Positions 28,415-37,654 are shown, counted from the first letter of the stretch. The stretch: DNA of 64,000 nucleotides from Shewanella benthica KT99 (GCF_000172075.1 NZ_ABIC01000022.1:1-64000); one strand, 5' to 3'. Numbers and translations: made by a program. The notes: a model not told the origin generated them from the sequence alone.

Positions 28415-29101
28415 TTACTTACGTGCCTTGAGGCGTTCCAATACGGCATTCGCGTTGGACTTCTGCTCACCGATACCGGCTTCTGCTAACTTAGCATGCA
28501 GTGACTTATCGCTGTTTTCATCTTCTAAAGCTTCGGATGCTTTCAGGCGGTCATCGAACTGCTGTTGACGGGCCTTGATACGCTCCAGCGAATCTTTAGC
28601 ATTTAACAGCTTAGAGTTGCTGCCGGCGAAAGAGTTAGTTATCGACGCCGTGGCCTTCTGTACGCTCTCTGTGGTCTTTACCATAGTGAGTTGACGCTGG
28701 TAGTCGGTTAACTGACGTTCAGTCTTACGCACCAGGTCTTTAAGACGTGTGGCATGAGAACTGAAGCTGTCGTTAGCGGACTGCTGCTCGGCTAGCTCTT
28801 GATCGAGCTGAGCTATTTTCTCGGCAACTTCTAAGGCAAGCGTTTCATTTTCTTGCTGTAGAGCTTGAGTCGCAAAACCTTCATGTTCTGTGACTGAACG
28901 CTTCAAGCGGTCGATTTCACGGCTGGCTTGCATCTCTTTTGCCATGACATCAGTCAGTTCACGCTTAGCCTTGGTTAGGTGCTTCTCTGCATCTCGGATC
29001 TCCTGTTCGAAGATACGGGTTGAGTTTGCGTCGACTATGGTCTGACCAACTTCGTTGGCGCCGCCACGGAAAGCGGTTAAAATCTTGTTTAGTATGCCCA
29101 T
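28415..29101 (-). CDS. PspA/IM30 family protein (YjfJ-like)
   Basis: The 228-residue protein is almost entirely alpha-helical coiled coil. It begins MGILNKILTAFRGGANEVGQ, an amphipathic membrane-binding helix, and continues with RELTDVMAKEMQASREIDRL and VRKTERQLTDYQRQLTMVKT. This is the PspA/Vipp1 (ESCRT-III-like) pattern, and these proteins form scaffolds that stabilise stressed inner membrane. The DUF2170 and DUF2491 neighbours place it in the YjfJ branch rather than with the classical pspABC operon. The Shine-Dalgarno is AAGGAG. Confidence 0.9.
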   Translation of the reverse strand: MGILNKILTAFRGGANEVGQTIVDANSTRIFEQEIRDAEKHLTKAKRELTDVMAKEMQASREIDRLKRSVTEHEGFATQALQQENETLALEVAEKIAQLDQELAEQQSANDSFSSHATRLKDLVRKTERQLTDYQRQLTMVKTTESVQKATASITNSFAGSNSKLLNAKDSLERIKARQQQFDDRLKASEALEDENSDKSLHAKLAEAGIGEQKSNANAVLERLKARK

Positions 29102-29141
29102 GATGTGGCTCCTTAAAAATTTAGTGTAAGTAGATAAAAAA

Positions 29142-29555
29142 TTACTTGAGGAAGTTGCTCATCTCATCGATGACTTCCAGGCAGTTATCAGACAGGACTG
29201 AAAGCTCCTGTTCGATCTCCAGCATATCCGAGTGCACCGATAGCGCACCATAAATCACGTACTTGTCATCTATTTTTGCGAAAGATGACAATGGCATTGG
29301 GATGTTAAGTTCCAACATTGTCTCAAACATTGCCATGCGACTTTCTTGTTTGACTTCGTCTTCACCCCAAAGGTAACTGATACAGAGAACCTGGTTTTCT
29401 GTTACCGATACGAATACGGGTATCTCTTCACGACCGACGATATTGACCTGCAATACTTCGACCTCACCATCGATTGGGTAACAATCGAACTGAAGGCCTG
29501 TTTGACTCTTGTCAGCAAGATCATTGAGGTGGTTAGCAATATTGTGGATATTCAT
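29142..29555 (-). CDS. DUF2170 family protein (YjfI-like)
   Basis: The 137-residue product starts MNIHNIANHLNDLADKSQTG and contains EEIPVFVSVTENQVLCISYL and ELNIPMPLSSFAKIDDKYVI, the DUF2170 pattern (E. coli YjfI). The ATG at 29555 has AGAGGA six bases upstream; the frame is open to 29573, but that start would lie inside the operator. It is the first gene after the strong promoter at 29591-29618 and lies 40 bases before the PspA-like gene. Confidence 0.85.
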   Translation of the reverse strand: MNIHNIANHLNDLADKSQTGLQFDCYPIDGEVEVLQVNIVGREEIPVFVSVTENQVLCISYLWGEDEVKQESRMAMFETMLELNIPMPLSSFAKIDDKYVIYGALSVHSDMLEIEQELSVLSDNCLEVIDEMSNFLK

Positions 29556-29569
29556 ATTTGTCCTCTTTG

Positions 29570-29629
29570 ACATATTATGTCTGCGATTAAAGATAGCATT
29601 GAGACATAATATGTCAAGTGCTATCTTTG
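29570..29629 (-). promoter_or_regulatory. Operator-promoter of the DUF2170-PspA transcript
   Basis: On the minus strand, TTGACA (29618-29613) and TATCTT (29596-29591), 16 bases apart, form a promoter. The 13-bp palindrome GACATAATATGTC/GACATATTATGTC lies over the -35 box (29604-29616), and a second copy lies at 29570-29582, just after the expected start and before the ribosome site. The upstream copy is nested in longer arms AAAGATAGCA (29590-29599) and TGCTATCTTT (29620-29629). The centres are 34 bases apart. This layout fits a repressor that dimerises or loops. Confidence 0.75.
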
Positions 29630-29692
29630 AGAAAAATCATAAGTGATAGATTCTTGTTTTTGTAGCAGCTTGCCTGTGATAGTCACCGATAA

Positions 29693-31435
29693 TCAGAATA
29701 GTGTCACTCCCTGATTTTCTCTCCAGGCCTGCTGATGGTACTGGTATAACTGCATCGAGCCAATTCTGTTGGCTTGAATCTTGTCTATATCTTGATAGAA
29801 GTTCCCTGGAAACTCGAAAGCGCCCTTGATCAGCCCAGGCGTCAACCAGTCATCCGTTATCGACAGCTGTTCGATGTCACTCAGTCTTGCTTTGGCATTT
29901 TTGCCAGATGCCGTGGCTATACTCCAGCCCCATTCACCGAAACTCGGTACATTGTGGTGGTACTGGCTAACATCGAAGCCCGCAAGTGCTAAGGTTTTTC
30001 CGACTGAAATAAAGGCCTTAGGCGCATGGTAGGGCGAGGTCGATTGTACAGTTAGAGCACCATCTGCATTCAAGAGTTCCTTTAGTTTCTTATAAAAAAG
30101 ATCTGAGTACAGCTTGTTGAGATCTGGATGGCTTGGGTCAGGCAGGTCGACGATGATGACATCGTATTTTTCACCTTTCCTCAGTAGTTTATCTACGCCA
30201 TTGAAGGCGTCGTCTACCAAGACTTCGACTCTGGGGTCGTTGAGAGCATCACCATTGAGTTTGAGTAAGGTCTGGCTTAATCGCTTTGGCATATCGGTGT
30301 CGTGAGAGGCGAACAGGGCCAGCAGATCTTTATCGAGATCCATCAAGGTGACGTGCTTAGGCTGCCACTTTAATACTTGTTTTAACCCTAATCCATCGCC
30401 GCCACCTATGATCAACACCTTGTCGTGGCGAGCTGCTGCTTCCATGGTCGGATGGACCAGAAATGCATGATAGATATGCTCATCGATACTGGAGAACTGT
30501 AATCGTCCATTGATATACAAAGAATAGACAGGATCTATGCCACTGCCTCTCAATCTCTCGGTAAAGGTGAGCTGCTGAAAACGGGTCGACTTGGCATAGA
30601 TAACATTATCTTTATAGAGCAAGTTATTGAAATTTTGTTCCCAGCCGGGACCGTGCCAGGCCAACAAGAGCAAGATACCCGATGCGATAAAATGGCCAAC
30701 TAATAAGATCTTTACCCACTTTATGCGATCCCAGAACCGCCAGATGAAGATAAAACCTGCCAATAAGTTAAAGCTGGCTGTCAATGCAGCCGCAAGCTGA
30801 ATATCTATGGCTAGCATGAAGGTCACCCAGATGGCGGCTCCTATGCCCGCACCTACGTAGTCGGCGCCATAGATGGTGCCAGCATTGTGCATCAGGTGCT
30901 CATCACACAGAGACTGACGGACACGAGCGATGAGGGGGATTTCCATGCCGATCATCAAGCCGAGCAGTATGCCCCAGAAGTAGGGCAGGTATTCACTCAG
31001 GTGCTGTAACAGGCCGATGAAGCCGCCTTCGGGGAGTTGATCCGGCGGTAAGCCTAATGTGCTGGCTATGATCTGAGGCAGTTGTTGGCCGAAGCCGATA
31101 ACGGCGGCGGTGATTAATATGGCCAGTGAGCCACACAGGGCTACGCTGAGTTCGAGTATGGCAAAACCTGTGAAGGCACAACGTATCTTTCTGGCGGCGA
31201 AAGCACCTATGCCCATGGAGACGATCATCAGGCCAATCATGGTATAGATGGCGGCTTCTAATGCTCCCAGGATACGACCTGCATAATGGGACAGTAGATA
31301 TTCGTAGATTAAACCACAGCCGGCGAGTACGGCCATGATGCCTAGCAGTAAGGTATCGTCAAACCAGCTGAGTTTTCTTTCTTGGTTTGTTGAGTCGGTA
31401 TTAAGCGCTGTTTCAGTCACTTGTATCTCTTGCAT
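29693..31435 (-). CDS. Membrane-anchored spermidine synthase-like protein
   Basis: The N-terminal part (about residues 25-235) has seven or more hydrophobic helices (LLLGIMAVLAGCGLIYEYLL first). The C-terminal part is a polyamine aminopropyltransferase-type domain with the AdoMet-binding motif VLIIGGGDGLGLKQVLKWQP (about residues 320-340) and DVIIVDLPDPSHPDLNKLYS. Such fused proteins occur beside DUF350 and PspA genes and may modify a membrane-bound amine or peptide; the substrate is not known. The ATG at 31435 has no clear Shine-Dalgarno, because a hairpin with a T-rich tail lies directly upstream. Confidence 0.85.
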   Translation of the reverse strand: MQEIQVTETALNTDSTNQERKLSWFDDTLLLGIMAVLAGCGLIYEYLLSHYAGRILGALEAAIYTMIGLMIVSMGIGAFAARKIRCAFTGFAILELSVALCGSLAILITAAVIGFGQQLPQIIASTLGLPPDQLPEGGFIGLLQHLSEYLPYFWGILLGLMIGMEIPLIARVRQSLCDEHLMHNAGTIYGADYVGAGIGAAIWVTFMLAIDIQLAAALTASFNLLAGFIFIWRFWDRIKWVKILLVGHFIASGILLLLAWHGPGWEQNFNNLLYKDNVIYAKSTRFQQLTFTERLRGSGIDPVYSLYINGRLQFSSIDEHIYHAFLVHPTMEAAARHDKVLIIGGGDGLGLKQVLKWQPKHVTLMDLDKDLLALFASHDTDMPKRLSQTLLKLNGDALNDPRVEVLVDDAFNGVDKLLRKGEKYDVIIVDLPDPSHPDLNKLYSDLFYKKLKELLNADGALTVQSTSPYHAPKAFISVGKTLALAGFDVSQYHHNVPSFGEWGWSIATASGKNAKARLSDIEQLSITDDWLTPGLIKGAFEFPGNFYQDIDKIQANRIGSMQLYQYHQQAWRENQGVTLF

Positions 31436-31439
31436 CAAG

Positions 31440-31472
31440 GAAAATAAAACGGTTAATCAGATGATTAACCGT
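31440..31472 (-). terminator. Hairpin with T tract between DUF350 and synthase genes
   Basis: On the minus strand ACGGTTAATCA-TC-TGATTAACCGT, a perfect 11-pair stem, is followed by TTTATTTT, and the synthase start codon follows within about 15 bases. It can terminate or attenuate transcription between the two genes. Confidence 0.7.
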
Positions 31473-31494
31473 ATTTGTGGAGCAGATAATTAAT

Positions 31495-32394
31495 TTAATA
31501 CATCAAGCTGGTGAGAATGAGCGCCACGGCGACACTGATGGCTAACTCTACGGTAGCAATACCAATATTGTGTTGCTGCTCCACTTCCTGGGCCAAGTTG
31601 ATGTTAGCAAGTACTAACTTCTTCACTATCTTTATCAGCACTGTGAGTGCCACTAGCATGATCACCGAGAAGACTAGCCAACCTATGAGGTTGGCTATGT
31701 AAGCCTGGGGGTTATAGATGATGAAGTGACTGGCGGCGTTGAAGCTCAGTGCCATGGCTAGCATATAACCGCTATGACGAATCGCCACGGCAGTATGACC
31801 CTGAACTAGGGCATCTTGCATGGAAGCGTCTTGATTACGCTTGGCATATCTGTACTCACGAAAACGGGTCAGCAGCACCAACATGAGCTGAGAGATAGCG
31901 AAGGCACTGAATATGGCAATAAAGGTATCGACAGTCAGATCTTCCGCCCAGATGAGTACCGCGCGGATGATGATCGCCGTGGCTATTGCGGCGCAGGCAT
32001 CGACGATGGCAACTGAGATATTGCCTTTAAGGATCTGCTCACCTTTGTTGAACTCATTGAGGGCAATCTTATCGTGAAGATATCGACCTAGCTTGATCAG
32101 TATCAGACCAAATAGGCCGTAGGCACTCATGCCTATCGCTTCGGCAGCATAAGAAGTGGCAGCCTCTCCCGAGATAGCACCTGTGAGTACGATACCCAAG
32201 CCCGCTATAGCGCCAGCAGTACTGATGCCGAAGGCAAAGTTATCTCTCTCAGCCAGTTCAACACGGCTATCGACCTTAGCGGTCCAGCCTTGTAGGTGAC
32301 GCATCAAGGTGAGTAGAATAATGGCGATAGTGAGATCGATCACTAAGATGATCGCGAGATCGGTAGTTATGCCGAAGTTTTGAAATAATGTCAT
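31495..32394 (-). CDS. DUF350 family membrane protein (YjfL-like)
   Basis: The 299-residue product has about eight predicted membrane helices in two similar halves (FGISTAGAIAGLGIVLTGAI in the first; HTAVAIRHSGYMLAMALSFN in the second). This is the duplicated DUF350 arrangement. The Shine-Dalgarno is AAGGAA. It lies 13 bases after the lipoprotein gene, so the two are co-transcribed. DUF350 proteins accompany PspA and amide-ligase cassettes; the function is not established. Confidence 0.87.
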   Translation of the reverse strand: MTLFQNFGITTDLAIILVIDLTIAIILLTLMRHLQGWTAKVDSRVELAERDNFAFGISTAGAIAGLGIVLTGAISGEAATSYAAEAIGMSAYGLFGLILIKLGRYLHDKIALNEFNKGEQILKGNISVAIVDACAAIATAIIIRAVLIWAEDLTVDTFIAIFSAFAISQLMLVLLTRFREYRYAKRNQDASMQDALVQGHTAVAIRHSGYMLAMALSFNAASHFIIYNPQAYIANLIGWLVFSVIMLVALTVLIKIVKKLVLANINLAQEVEQQHNIGIATVELAISVAVALILTSLMY

Positions 32395-32407
32395 GTGAAT
32401 TCCTTAC

Positions 32408-33367
32408 CTATTTGCCTCGGCGTACACCGCGAGTCGTGCGACTGTTAGAATTGCGGAAGTTACTGTTCTTAGAGTAATTAGAACGGAACTTGCTGCTACT
32501 TTTACTGCGAGTACCTGTGGTGCTCGCCTTAGGTGTACTTGTGCTTTGTCTCGATAGGCTGGTTGAGCCTGAGCGTGACTTGGCATAGGGGCTATCGAAC
32601 TTCTTCCCTTGGGAGTTGAATTGTTTCTTGGTGCGCTCGAAGGTCTTATTCTGTGCACTAGCCTGTTTAGGTGAGGTATATCGGTATCGACCTACATCAT
32701 TGTAATAGCTGTAGTTTCTTCTTCCAGACCAACGATCGTAACCGATAGGCCCGCGCATCACATTGGAGAACATGGAATACATACCGTACCAGGCCCAGAA
32801 GGACGTGCCGCTAGAACCCGTCTGCCAACTGCCATAACCTGGGTTACCCACAAGTTGACTACCTGCACCGAAATCATCGGCTCCGTTGGCCAGGGCTGAG
32901 GCCTCACGGCTAATGGAGTTCACTCTGGCTAGCGCGCCATTAGACATGTCGGCGACCACATTGAGTGGGTCCGAGATCATATCGTTATATAGTCTAGAGT
33001 CGGCGGCATAATAGATATTCTCGGCTTCGGCTAATTGCTGATCGAGATCTACATAGTTACTGGCATTATTGAGATCTCGATATCGACTCACCAGAGAGGT
33101 GTACATGGGGCCTTTGGTGGTCGCATCTTTGGCAAGTTCACCAAATAGTGGTGCCATGTCCGGATTCTGCCTTTCCATAATACTCGTGTACTGCTTGAGT
33201 AACATTGCATTACGGATCTGGCCGTTATTGAGCATCTGGCCCAAGGTATCGATTCTCTTGCCGGCTAATTGCTGAAATTGAGCAATCTTGTCGGGCCTGT
33301 CATCGCCACAACCGACTAAGGTTAATAGCAATGTTAGGGTGAGAATACGCATAAGCATCGCTGCCAT
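32408..33367 (-). CDS. Lipoprotein with Ser/Arg-rich tail, cassette member
   Basis: The 319-residue product starts with a lipoprotein signal (LTLLLTLVGCGDD, lipidated Cys about residue 20). It continues as a helical domain (QFQQLAGKRIDTLGQMLNNG), an aromatic and glycine-rich stretch (FWAWYGMYSMFSNVMRGPIG, YDRWSGRRNYSYYNDVGRYR), and a long disordered tail rich in Ser, Thr, Lys and Arg. I recognise no named family. The basic tail could bind the cell wall or anionic lipids. It is the first gene of its transcript; GGAGAAAAC precedes ATG. Confidence 0.75.
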   Translation of the reverse strand: MAAMLMRILTLTLLLTLVGCGDDRPDKIAQFQQLAGKRIDTLGQMLNNGQIRNAMLLKQYTSIMERQNPDMAPLFGELAKDATTKGPMYTSLVSRYRDLNNASNYVDLDQQLAEAENIYYAADSRLYNDMISDPLNVVADMSNGALARVNSISREASALANGADDFGAGSQLVGNPGYGSWQTGSSGTSFWAWYGMYSMFSNVMRGPIGYDRWSGRRNYSYYNDVGRYRYTSPKQASAQNKTFERTKKQFNSQGKKFDSPYAKSRSGSTSLSRQSTSTPKASTTGTRSKSSSKFRSNYSKNSNFRNSNSRTTRGVRRGK

Positions 33368-33572
33368 GTTTTCTCCATTATCAGGTGGTGGTACTGAATT
33401 ATATACTCAGCGCAAGATTCACTACCCAAGGTAGTGCTTGCTTAAGTTATAGTAACCTCTCAACTGAGATTATAAATAGTCATTTTATCTAAGATATCAG
33501 TTAGCTGTTCATCTTAGTGCAAGATGATGACTAATATATATCATTCGGGACATAAGCAGATCATTTAAGATA

Positions 33573-33601
33573 TCTATATCACCAAAGACATAATATGTCG
33601 A
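33573..33601 (-). promoter_or_regulatory. Operator-promoter of the lipoprotein-DUF350 transcript
   Basis: On the minus strand, TCGACA (33601-33596) and TATAGA (33578-33573), 17 bases apart, form a promoter. The palindrome GACATAATATGTC (33587-33599) covers the -35 box exactly as at 29604-29616. A half site GACATA lies downstream at 33549-33554. The leader to the lipoprotein start would be about 200 bases. The operator also lies about 35 bases upstream of glnE, so an effect there is possible. Confidence 0.65.
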
Positions 33602-33631
33602 CAGCCAAAATTGTTAAGGATTATTATTGCC

Positions 33632-36493
33632 ATGGGAAATATCAGTAACAAGCCCTTGTCTGCCATTATTGTTAAAGTTGCAGATCGTTACTGGCAAAGG
33701 CTGAATGAAGTCTGGCCTCAGCGCTCTGAAGAGCTCAGCCAGCAGCAGAGCGGCGAGCTTTATCGCATCATGGGACTCAGTGATTTTATTGCAGAGCAAT
33801 TATGTCGCCATCCGGATTGGATCTCTCCGCTTTTTAATGGACTGCTCGATAATCTGCAACGTCAAAGTTTCGATAGAGAGGTGCATGAGCTGCTAGAGGC
33901 CTGCGTCAGTGAAGATGAAGTTAAGCTTCATCTGCGACGTTATCGAAATCGACAGATGGTGCGTTTAGCTTGGCGGGATTTCTTCGGTTATGTCAGCCTC
34001 GAAGACTCATTGTTAGATCTGTCGGCCCTGTCTGAGGCCTTGATCATTGCCGCTCGAGACTGGCTATATACTGATATGTGCAAGCAAGTCGGCACCCCCT
34101 GTGACAGTGAAGGCAATCCTCAGCCTTTACTCGTGTTAGGTATGGGTAAGCTGGGGGGGCGTGAGCTTAACTTCTCTTCCGATATCGATCTTATTTTTAC
34201 CTTTCCTGAGCATGGTGAGACTCAGGGAGGACGCAGAAGCTTAGCTAATCAGCAGTTCTTCATTCGCATGGGCCAACGTCTGGTCAATCTGCTACACCAA
34301 GTTACCGTCGATGGTTTCGTCTATCGCGTCGATATGCGTCTGCGCCCCTATGGCGAGAGCGGTCCGTTAGTGGTGAGTTTCAGTGGTCTTGAGGATTATT
34401 ACCAGGAGCAGGGGCGGGATTGGGAGAGATATGCCATGGTCAAGGCTAGGGCGCTTGGTCCCTGGACAGCATTTTCCGATGAGCTCCATGCCATGTTAAG
34501 GCCTTTCGTTTACCGTCGCTATATCGATTTCTCAGTCATCGAATCCCTGCGTAAGATGAAGCAACTGATCACTCAGGAAGTGAGACGCAGACAGCTCGTC
34601 GACAATATCAAGTTAGGCGCAGGTGGCATTCGAGAGGTTGAGTTTGTTATTCAGAGTTTTCAACTGATCCGTGGCGGCCGTGAGCCTTCTTTGCGTCAGC
34701 AGAGTCTGTTTGCGGCGATAGATACCCTATATAGCTTAGGACAACTCGAGTATCTGGTGGTAGATGAGCTCAAGCAGAGTTATCTACTGTTAAGGCGAGT
34801 CGAGAACCTGCTACAGGCAATAGGAGATAAACAGACCCAAACCTTGCCGGATAATGGCTTGGACTGGTATCGACTATGTCACGCTATGGGTATGGCTTCG
34901 GAGGCTGAACTCAGGACTCATATCGAGTCGGCCATGAGTAAGATCCACCGTCATTTCAAGGATACCGTTGGCGGGAATGAGCAAGATGAGAACACCGAAC
35001 TTTGGACCCAAGATCTTTGGAATGTCCAGGAAGATGATCATGCTCAAAGCTTGATAAGTGAACAAGCCATTGAAGATCCCGAGCTCTGGCCCTTGCTTAA
35101 GCAATGGCGTGAAACCATAGTTAACCGTAGCATAGGCCCCCGTGGCCGGGATACCTTAGACAAGCTTATGCCTTGGCTATTGCGTGAATTTACCCATTTA
35201 GATTCTCCATCCAAGGCTTTTGCGGCAGTTTCTAAGGTGCTGGATCAGATCTTGACTCGCACAACCTATCTAGAACTCCTCTATGAAAATCCCGGGGCCC
35301 GTCAACAGTTGGTGAGTCTGTGTCAGGCGAGTCCCTGGATTGCTGAGCAGTTGTCTAAGTTTCCCATGTTACTCGATGAGCTTATCGATCCGACTCAGCT
35401 ATATGACACCACTTCTCTCGATGATTATGCTAGTGAATTGAGGCAATACTTGCTGCGCGTCCCAGAGGAGGATATGGAGCAGCAGATGGAGGTTCTCAGA
35501 CAGTTTAAGTTATCACAGCAGTTAAAAATTGCTGCCGCGGATGTCACCGGAGTTTTACCTGTGAGCGAGGTGAGCGATCACCTCACCCTACTTGCCGAGG
35601 CCGTTATCGAGCAAGTTGTTACTCAGGCCTGGTTACAAATTACCAGTCGTCACGGGATTCCGACTCACCTCGAAGGCGGTGATATGGGCTTTGCTGTCAT
35701 AGGTTATGGTAAAGCTGGTGGGCTAGAGCTTGGGTATGGATCGGATCTCGATCTGGTGTTTTTACATAATTATTCTCGTGAGCGATGTCCTGAGCATAGT
35801 GAGACAGATGGCGCTCGTCCCATAGAGATAGGGCACTTCTATCTCAAGCTCGCTCAGCGGATTTTGCACCTGTTCTCTACCCGAACCACATCAGGTGAAC
35901 TCTACGAAGTGGACATGCGTCTACGGCCATCAGGATCATCGGGTTTACTCGTAAGTGAAATAGAAAATTTTGGTTTGTATCAGCAAGAGGAAGCTTGGAC
36001 CTGGGAGCATCAAGCGCTGGTTAGAGCCAGGTTTATGTTTGGTGCAAATGATCTCTCGAGTCGCTTTAGCCTGATACGTTCTCAGGTTATCGAACAGGCG
36101 CGAGATAAGCATACCTTAGCCAAAGAGGTGAGAGATATGCGAGTCAAGATGCGTGAACACCTGTTAAAAGTTGATACTAACATGTTCGATCTTAAGCAGA
36201 GTGAAGGGGGCATTGCCGATATCGAATTTATCGCCCAATATCTGGTGCTAGCCTATGCCCATGAACACGAGGAGCTGTCTACCTGGTCTGATAATCTGAG
36301 AATTTTTGAAACCTTGGGCGAACTAGAACTCTTACCTCTCATCGATGTTCAGTCACTCATTCAAGCCTACTTATTTTTGCGTGATGAGAGCCATAGGCTG
36401 GCCTTGCAACATCTTCCAGCTAAGATACTCAAGACTAAAGCTGAGGAACATGCACACCGGGTGATGGATATCTATCGCCGGGTCTTGCAATAA
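33632..36493 (+). CDS. glnE: Glutamate-ammonia-ligase adenylyltransferase GlnE
   Basis: GlnE adenylylates and deadenylylates glutamine synthetase in response to PII. The 953-residue product has two nucleotidyltransferase domains: [20 protein letters not shown] (removal domain, about residues 165-190) and [20 protein letters not shown] (transfer domain, about residues 690-710). Each is followed by a helical GlnD-PII-responsive domain ([15 protein letters not shown] and [15 protein letters not shown]). The ATG at 33632 follows AAGGA at 33615-33619. The length is that of the E. coli enzyme. Confidence 0.96.
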   Translation: MGNISNKPLSAIIVKVADRYWQRLNEVWPQRSEELSQQQSGELYRIMGLSDFIAEQLCRHPDWISPLFNGLLDNLQRQSFDREVHELLEACVSEDEVKLHLRRYRNRQMVRLAWRDFFGYVSLEDSLLDLSALSEALIIAARDWLYTDMCKQVGTPCDSEGNPQPLLVLGMGKLGGRELNFSSDIDLIFTFPEHGETQGGRRSLANQQFFIRMGQRLVNLLHQVTVDGFVYRVDMRLRPYGESGPLVVSFSGLEDYYQEQGRDWERYAMVKARALGPWTAFSDELHAMLRPFVYRRYIDFSVIESLRKMKQLITQEVRRRQLVDNIKLGAGGIREVEFVIQSFQLIRGGREPSLRQQSLFAAIDTLYSLGQLEYLVVDELKQSYLLLRRVENLLQAIGDKQTQTLPDNGLDWYRLCHAMGMASEAELRTHIESAMSKIHRHFKDTVGGNEQDENTELWTQDLWNVQEDDHAQSLISEQAIEDPELWPLLKQWRETIVNRSIGPRGRDTLDKLMPWLLREFTHLDSPSKAFAAVSKVLDQILTRTTYLELLYENPGARQQLVSLCQASPWIAEQLSKFPMLLDELIDPTQLYDTTSLDDYASELRQYLLRVPEEDMEQQMEVLRQFKLSQQLKIAAADVTGVLPVSEVSDHLTLLAEAVIEQVVTQAWLQITSRHGIPTHLEGGDMGFAVIGYGKAGGLELGYGSDLDLVFLHNYSRERCPEHSETDGARPIEIGHFYLKLAQRILHLFSTRTTSGELYEVDMRLRPSGSSGLLVSEIENFGLYQQEEAWTWEHQALVRARFMFGANDLSSRFSLIRSQVIEQARDKHTLAKEVRDMRVKMREHLLKVDTNMFDLKQSEGGIADIEFIAQYLVLAYAHEHEELSTWSDNLRIFETLGELELLPLIDVQSLIQAYLFLRDESHRLALQHLPAKILKTKAEEHAHRVMDIYRRVLQ

Positions 36494-36622
36494 TGCTCAT
36501 TCATTTAATTTGGCTAAATTTATCATGTTTTCACTTCGCATTTTGCCATGCAATTTGTCGAAATCTAAGGGATGTTAATTTTAACTTATTACTAATATTC
36601 TGAAAAATAACTAGTAAATAAC

Positions 36623-36638
36623 TGGCCTGCTCTATGCA
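36623..36638 (+). promoter_or_regulatory. Candidate sigma-54 promoter upstream of the DUF4347 gene
   Basis: TGGCCTGCTCTATGCA has GG and GC exactly ten bases apart (36624-36625 and 36636-36637), with TGGC and TGCA matching the -24/-12 consensus. It lies 40 bases before the start codon. A similar element precedes the small gene at 37655. Confidence 0.6.
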
Positions 36639-36639
36639 A

Positions 36640-36669
36640 CCAAGTTGAATGGTATCCTCTTCAACTTGG
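36640..36669 (+). promoter_or_regulatory. Perfect inverted repeat before the DUF4347 gene
   Basis: CCAAGTTGAA and TTCAACTTGG, with a ten-base spacer, end directly before the Shine-Dalgarno GGGGTGAACG. If the whole repeat is transcribed, the hairpin would border the ribosome site. If the sigma-54 promoter is used, transcription would start within it, and it would act as DNA. Confidence 0.65.
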
Positions 36670-36677
36670 GGTGAACG

Positions 36678-37463
36678 ATGAAACTTGATCTCATATATCC
36701 ATGGATTATCCTGTTAACTCGATGGGTTAGCAGTTTCTTCTTGCTGTTATTCTCTGACAGACATCATCTCTCTAAACTCATTTCGAAACTCTTTTTCCGA
36801 GAAGGTGACAAGGTCACTTATCTGAGTGGTTTATTGGTGCTCATTACCTGCCTTCTGGCGGTACAACAGGCGAAAGCGGTGGAGCATAAGACTGAGTATT
36901 TACCAGCCAATATTGCTGAAACGGAGTTGATCATCATAGACTCAGCGGTGCATGATCCTTACATGCTTTATCAAGCATTAAAAGCCAAATTTAAGCAACA
37001 TCTAGGTCAGAATAATAAAACTAAAATTGTCTTCCTCAGGCCTGAGCTGGAGCCCTTGCAGCAGATAAGAAACGCGATTAAAGACACCGCTGATATATCT
37101 CAGCTGTCTATCGTCTCCCATGCATCTAACGGCGCGATTTTCCTGGCAGGTAAATGGATAGATAAAGATTATATTAATCAGCATCAAGCTATGATGAGTG
37201 AGATAGGATCTAGTTTGAAAAAGGGGGCAGATCTTAAGTTATATGGTTGTAATTTAGCGTCGGGAGTGTCGGGTAAAAGTTTCGTCAACAGGGTGGCCGA
37301 ACTAACTCAATTGGATGTGGCCGCTTCTACCGATACCACAGGTGGAGTTAAACAGGGTCATAACTGGAAGCTTGAGTATCAGGTGGGAAACATAGATTCT
37401 CGTTCGCTTTTTTCTGAAACACTGCCAAGGTCCTACTCATCTGCTTTAGGTTTTTCTCGCTAG
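36678..37463 (+). CDS. DUF4347 domain protein, orphan or truncated
   Basis: The 261-residue product has an N-terminal hydrophobic segment (IILLTRWVSSFFLLLF), a second one ending AVQQAKAVEH that may be a signal sequence, and a DUF4347 domain (ELIIIDSAVHDPYMLYQALK, LSIVSHASNGAIFLAGKWID, LKLYGCNLASGVSGKSFVNR, VAASTDTTGG). This domain normally opens very long adhesins with cadherin- or VCBS-like repeats. Here the frame stops soon after the domain (SYSSALGFSR), so the rest may have been lost, or it may be a short stand-alone form. Confidence 0.83.
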   Translation: MKLDLIYPWIILLTRWVSSFFLLLFSDRHHLSKLISKLFFREGDKVTYLSGLLVLITCLLAVQQAKAVEHKTEYLPANIAETELIIIDSAVHDPYMLYQALKAKFKQHLGQNNKTKIVFLRPELEPLQQIRNAIKDTADISQLSIVSHASNGAIFLAGKWIDKDYINQHQAMMSEIGSSLKKGADLKLYGCNLASGVSGKSFVNRVAELTQLDVAASTDTTGGVKQGHNWKLEYQVGNIDSRSLFSETLPRSYSSALGFSR

Positions 37464-37601
37464 TGCATTGGCATGACATTATTTGCAGTTTGCGTTGCAG
37501 GCTGATAACACCAAAATATTCTTCCTCATGTTGGGAGCCTTTCGAGTTTTATTATTTTTTTCCGAAATAAACCGTTGAAAAGCTTAGTTCATGAAATGAG
37601 C

Positions 37602-37617
37602 TGGCTCGTCTATTGCT
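37602..37617 (+). promoter_or_regulatory. Candidate sigma-54 promoter upstream of a small gene
   Basis: TGGCTCGTCTATTGCT agrees with the consensus TGGCACGN4TTGCT at all but one defined base, and GG and GC are ten bases apart. It lies about 38 bases before the ATG at 37655. Confidence 0.68.
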
Positions 37618-37654
37618 TAATATTTCTTACTGCATATGATTTTTGAGGTGCATG

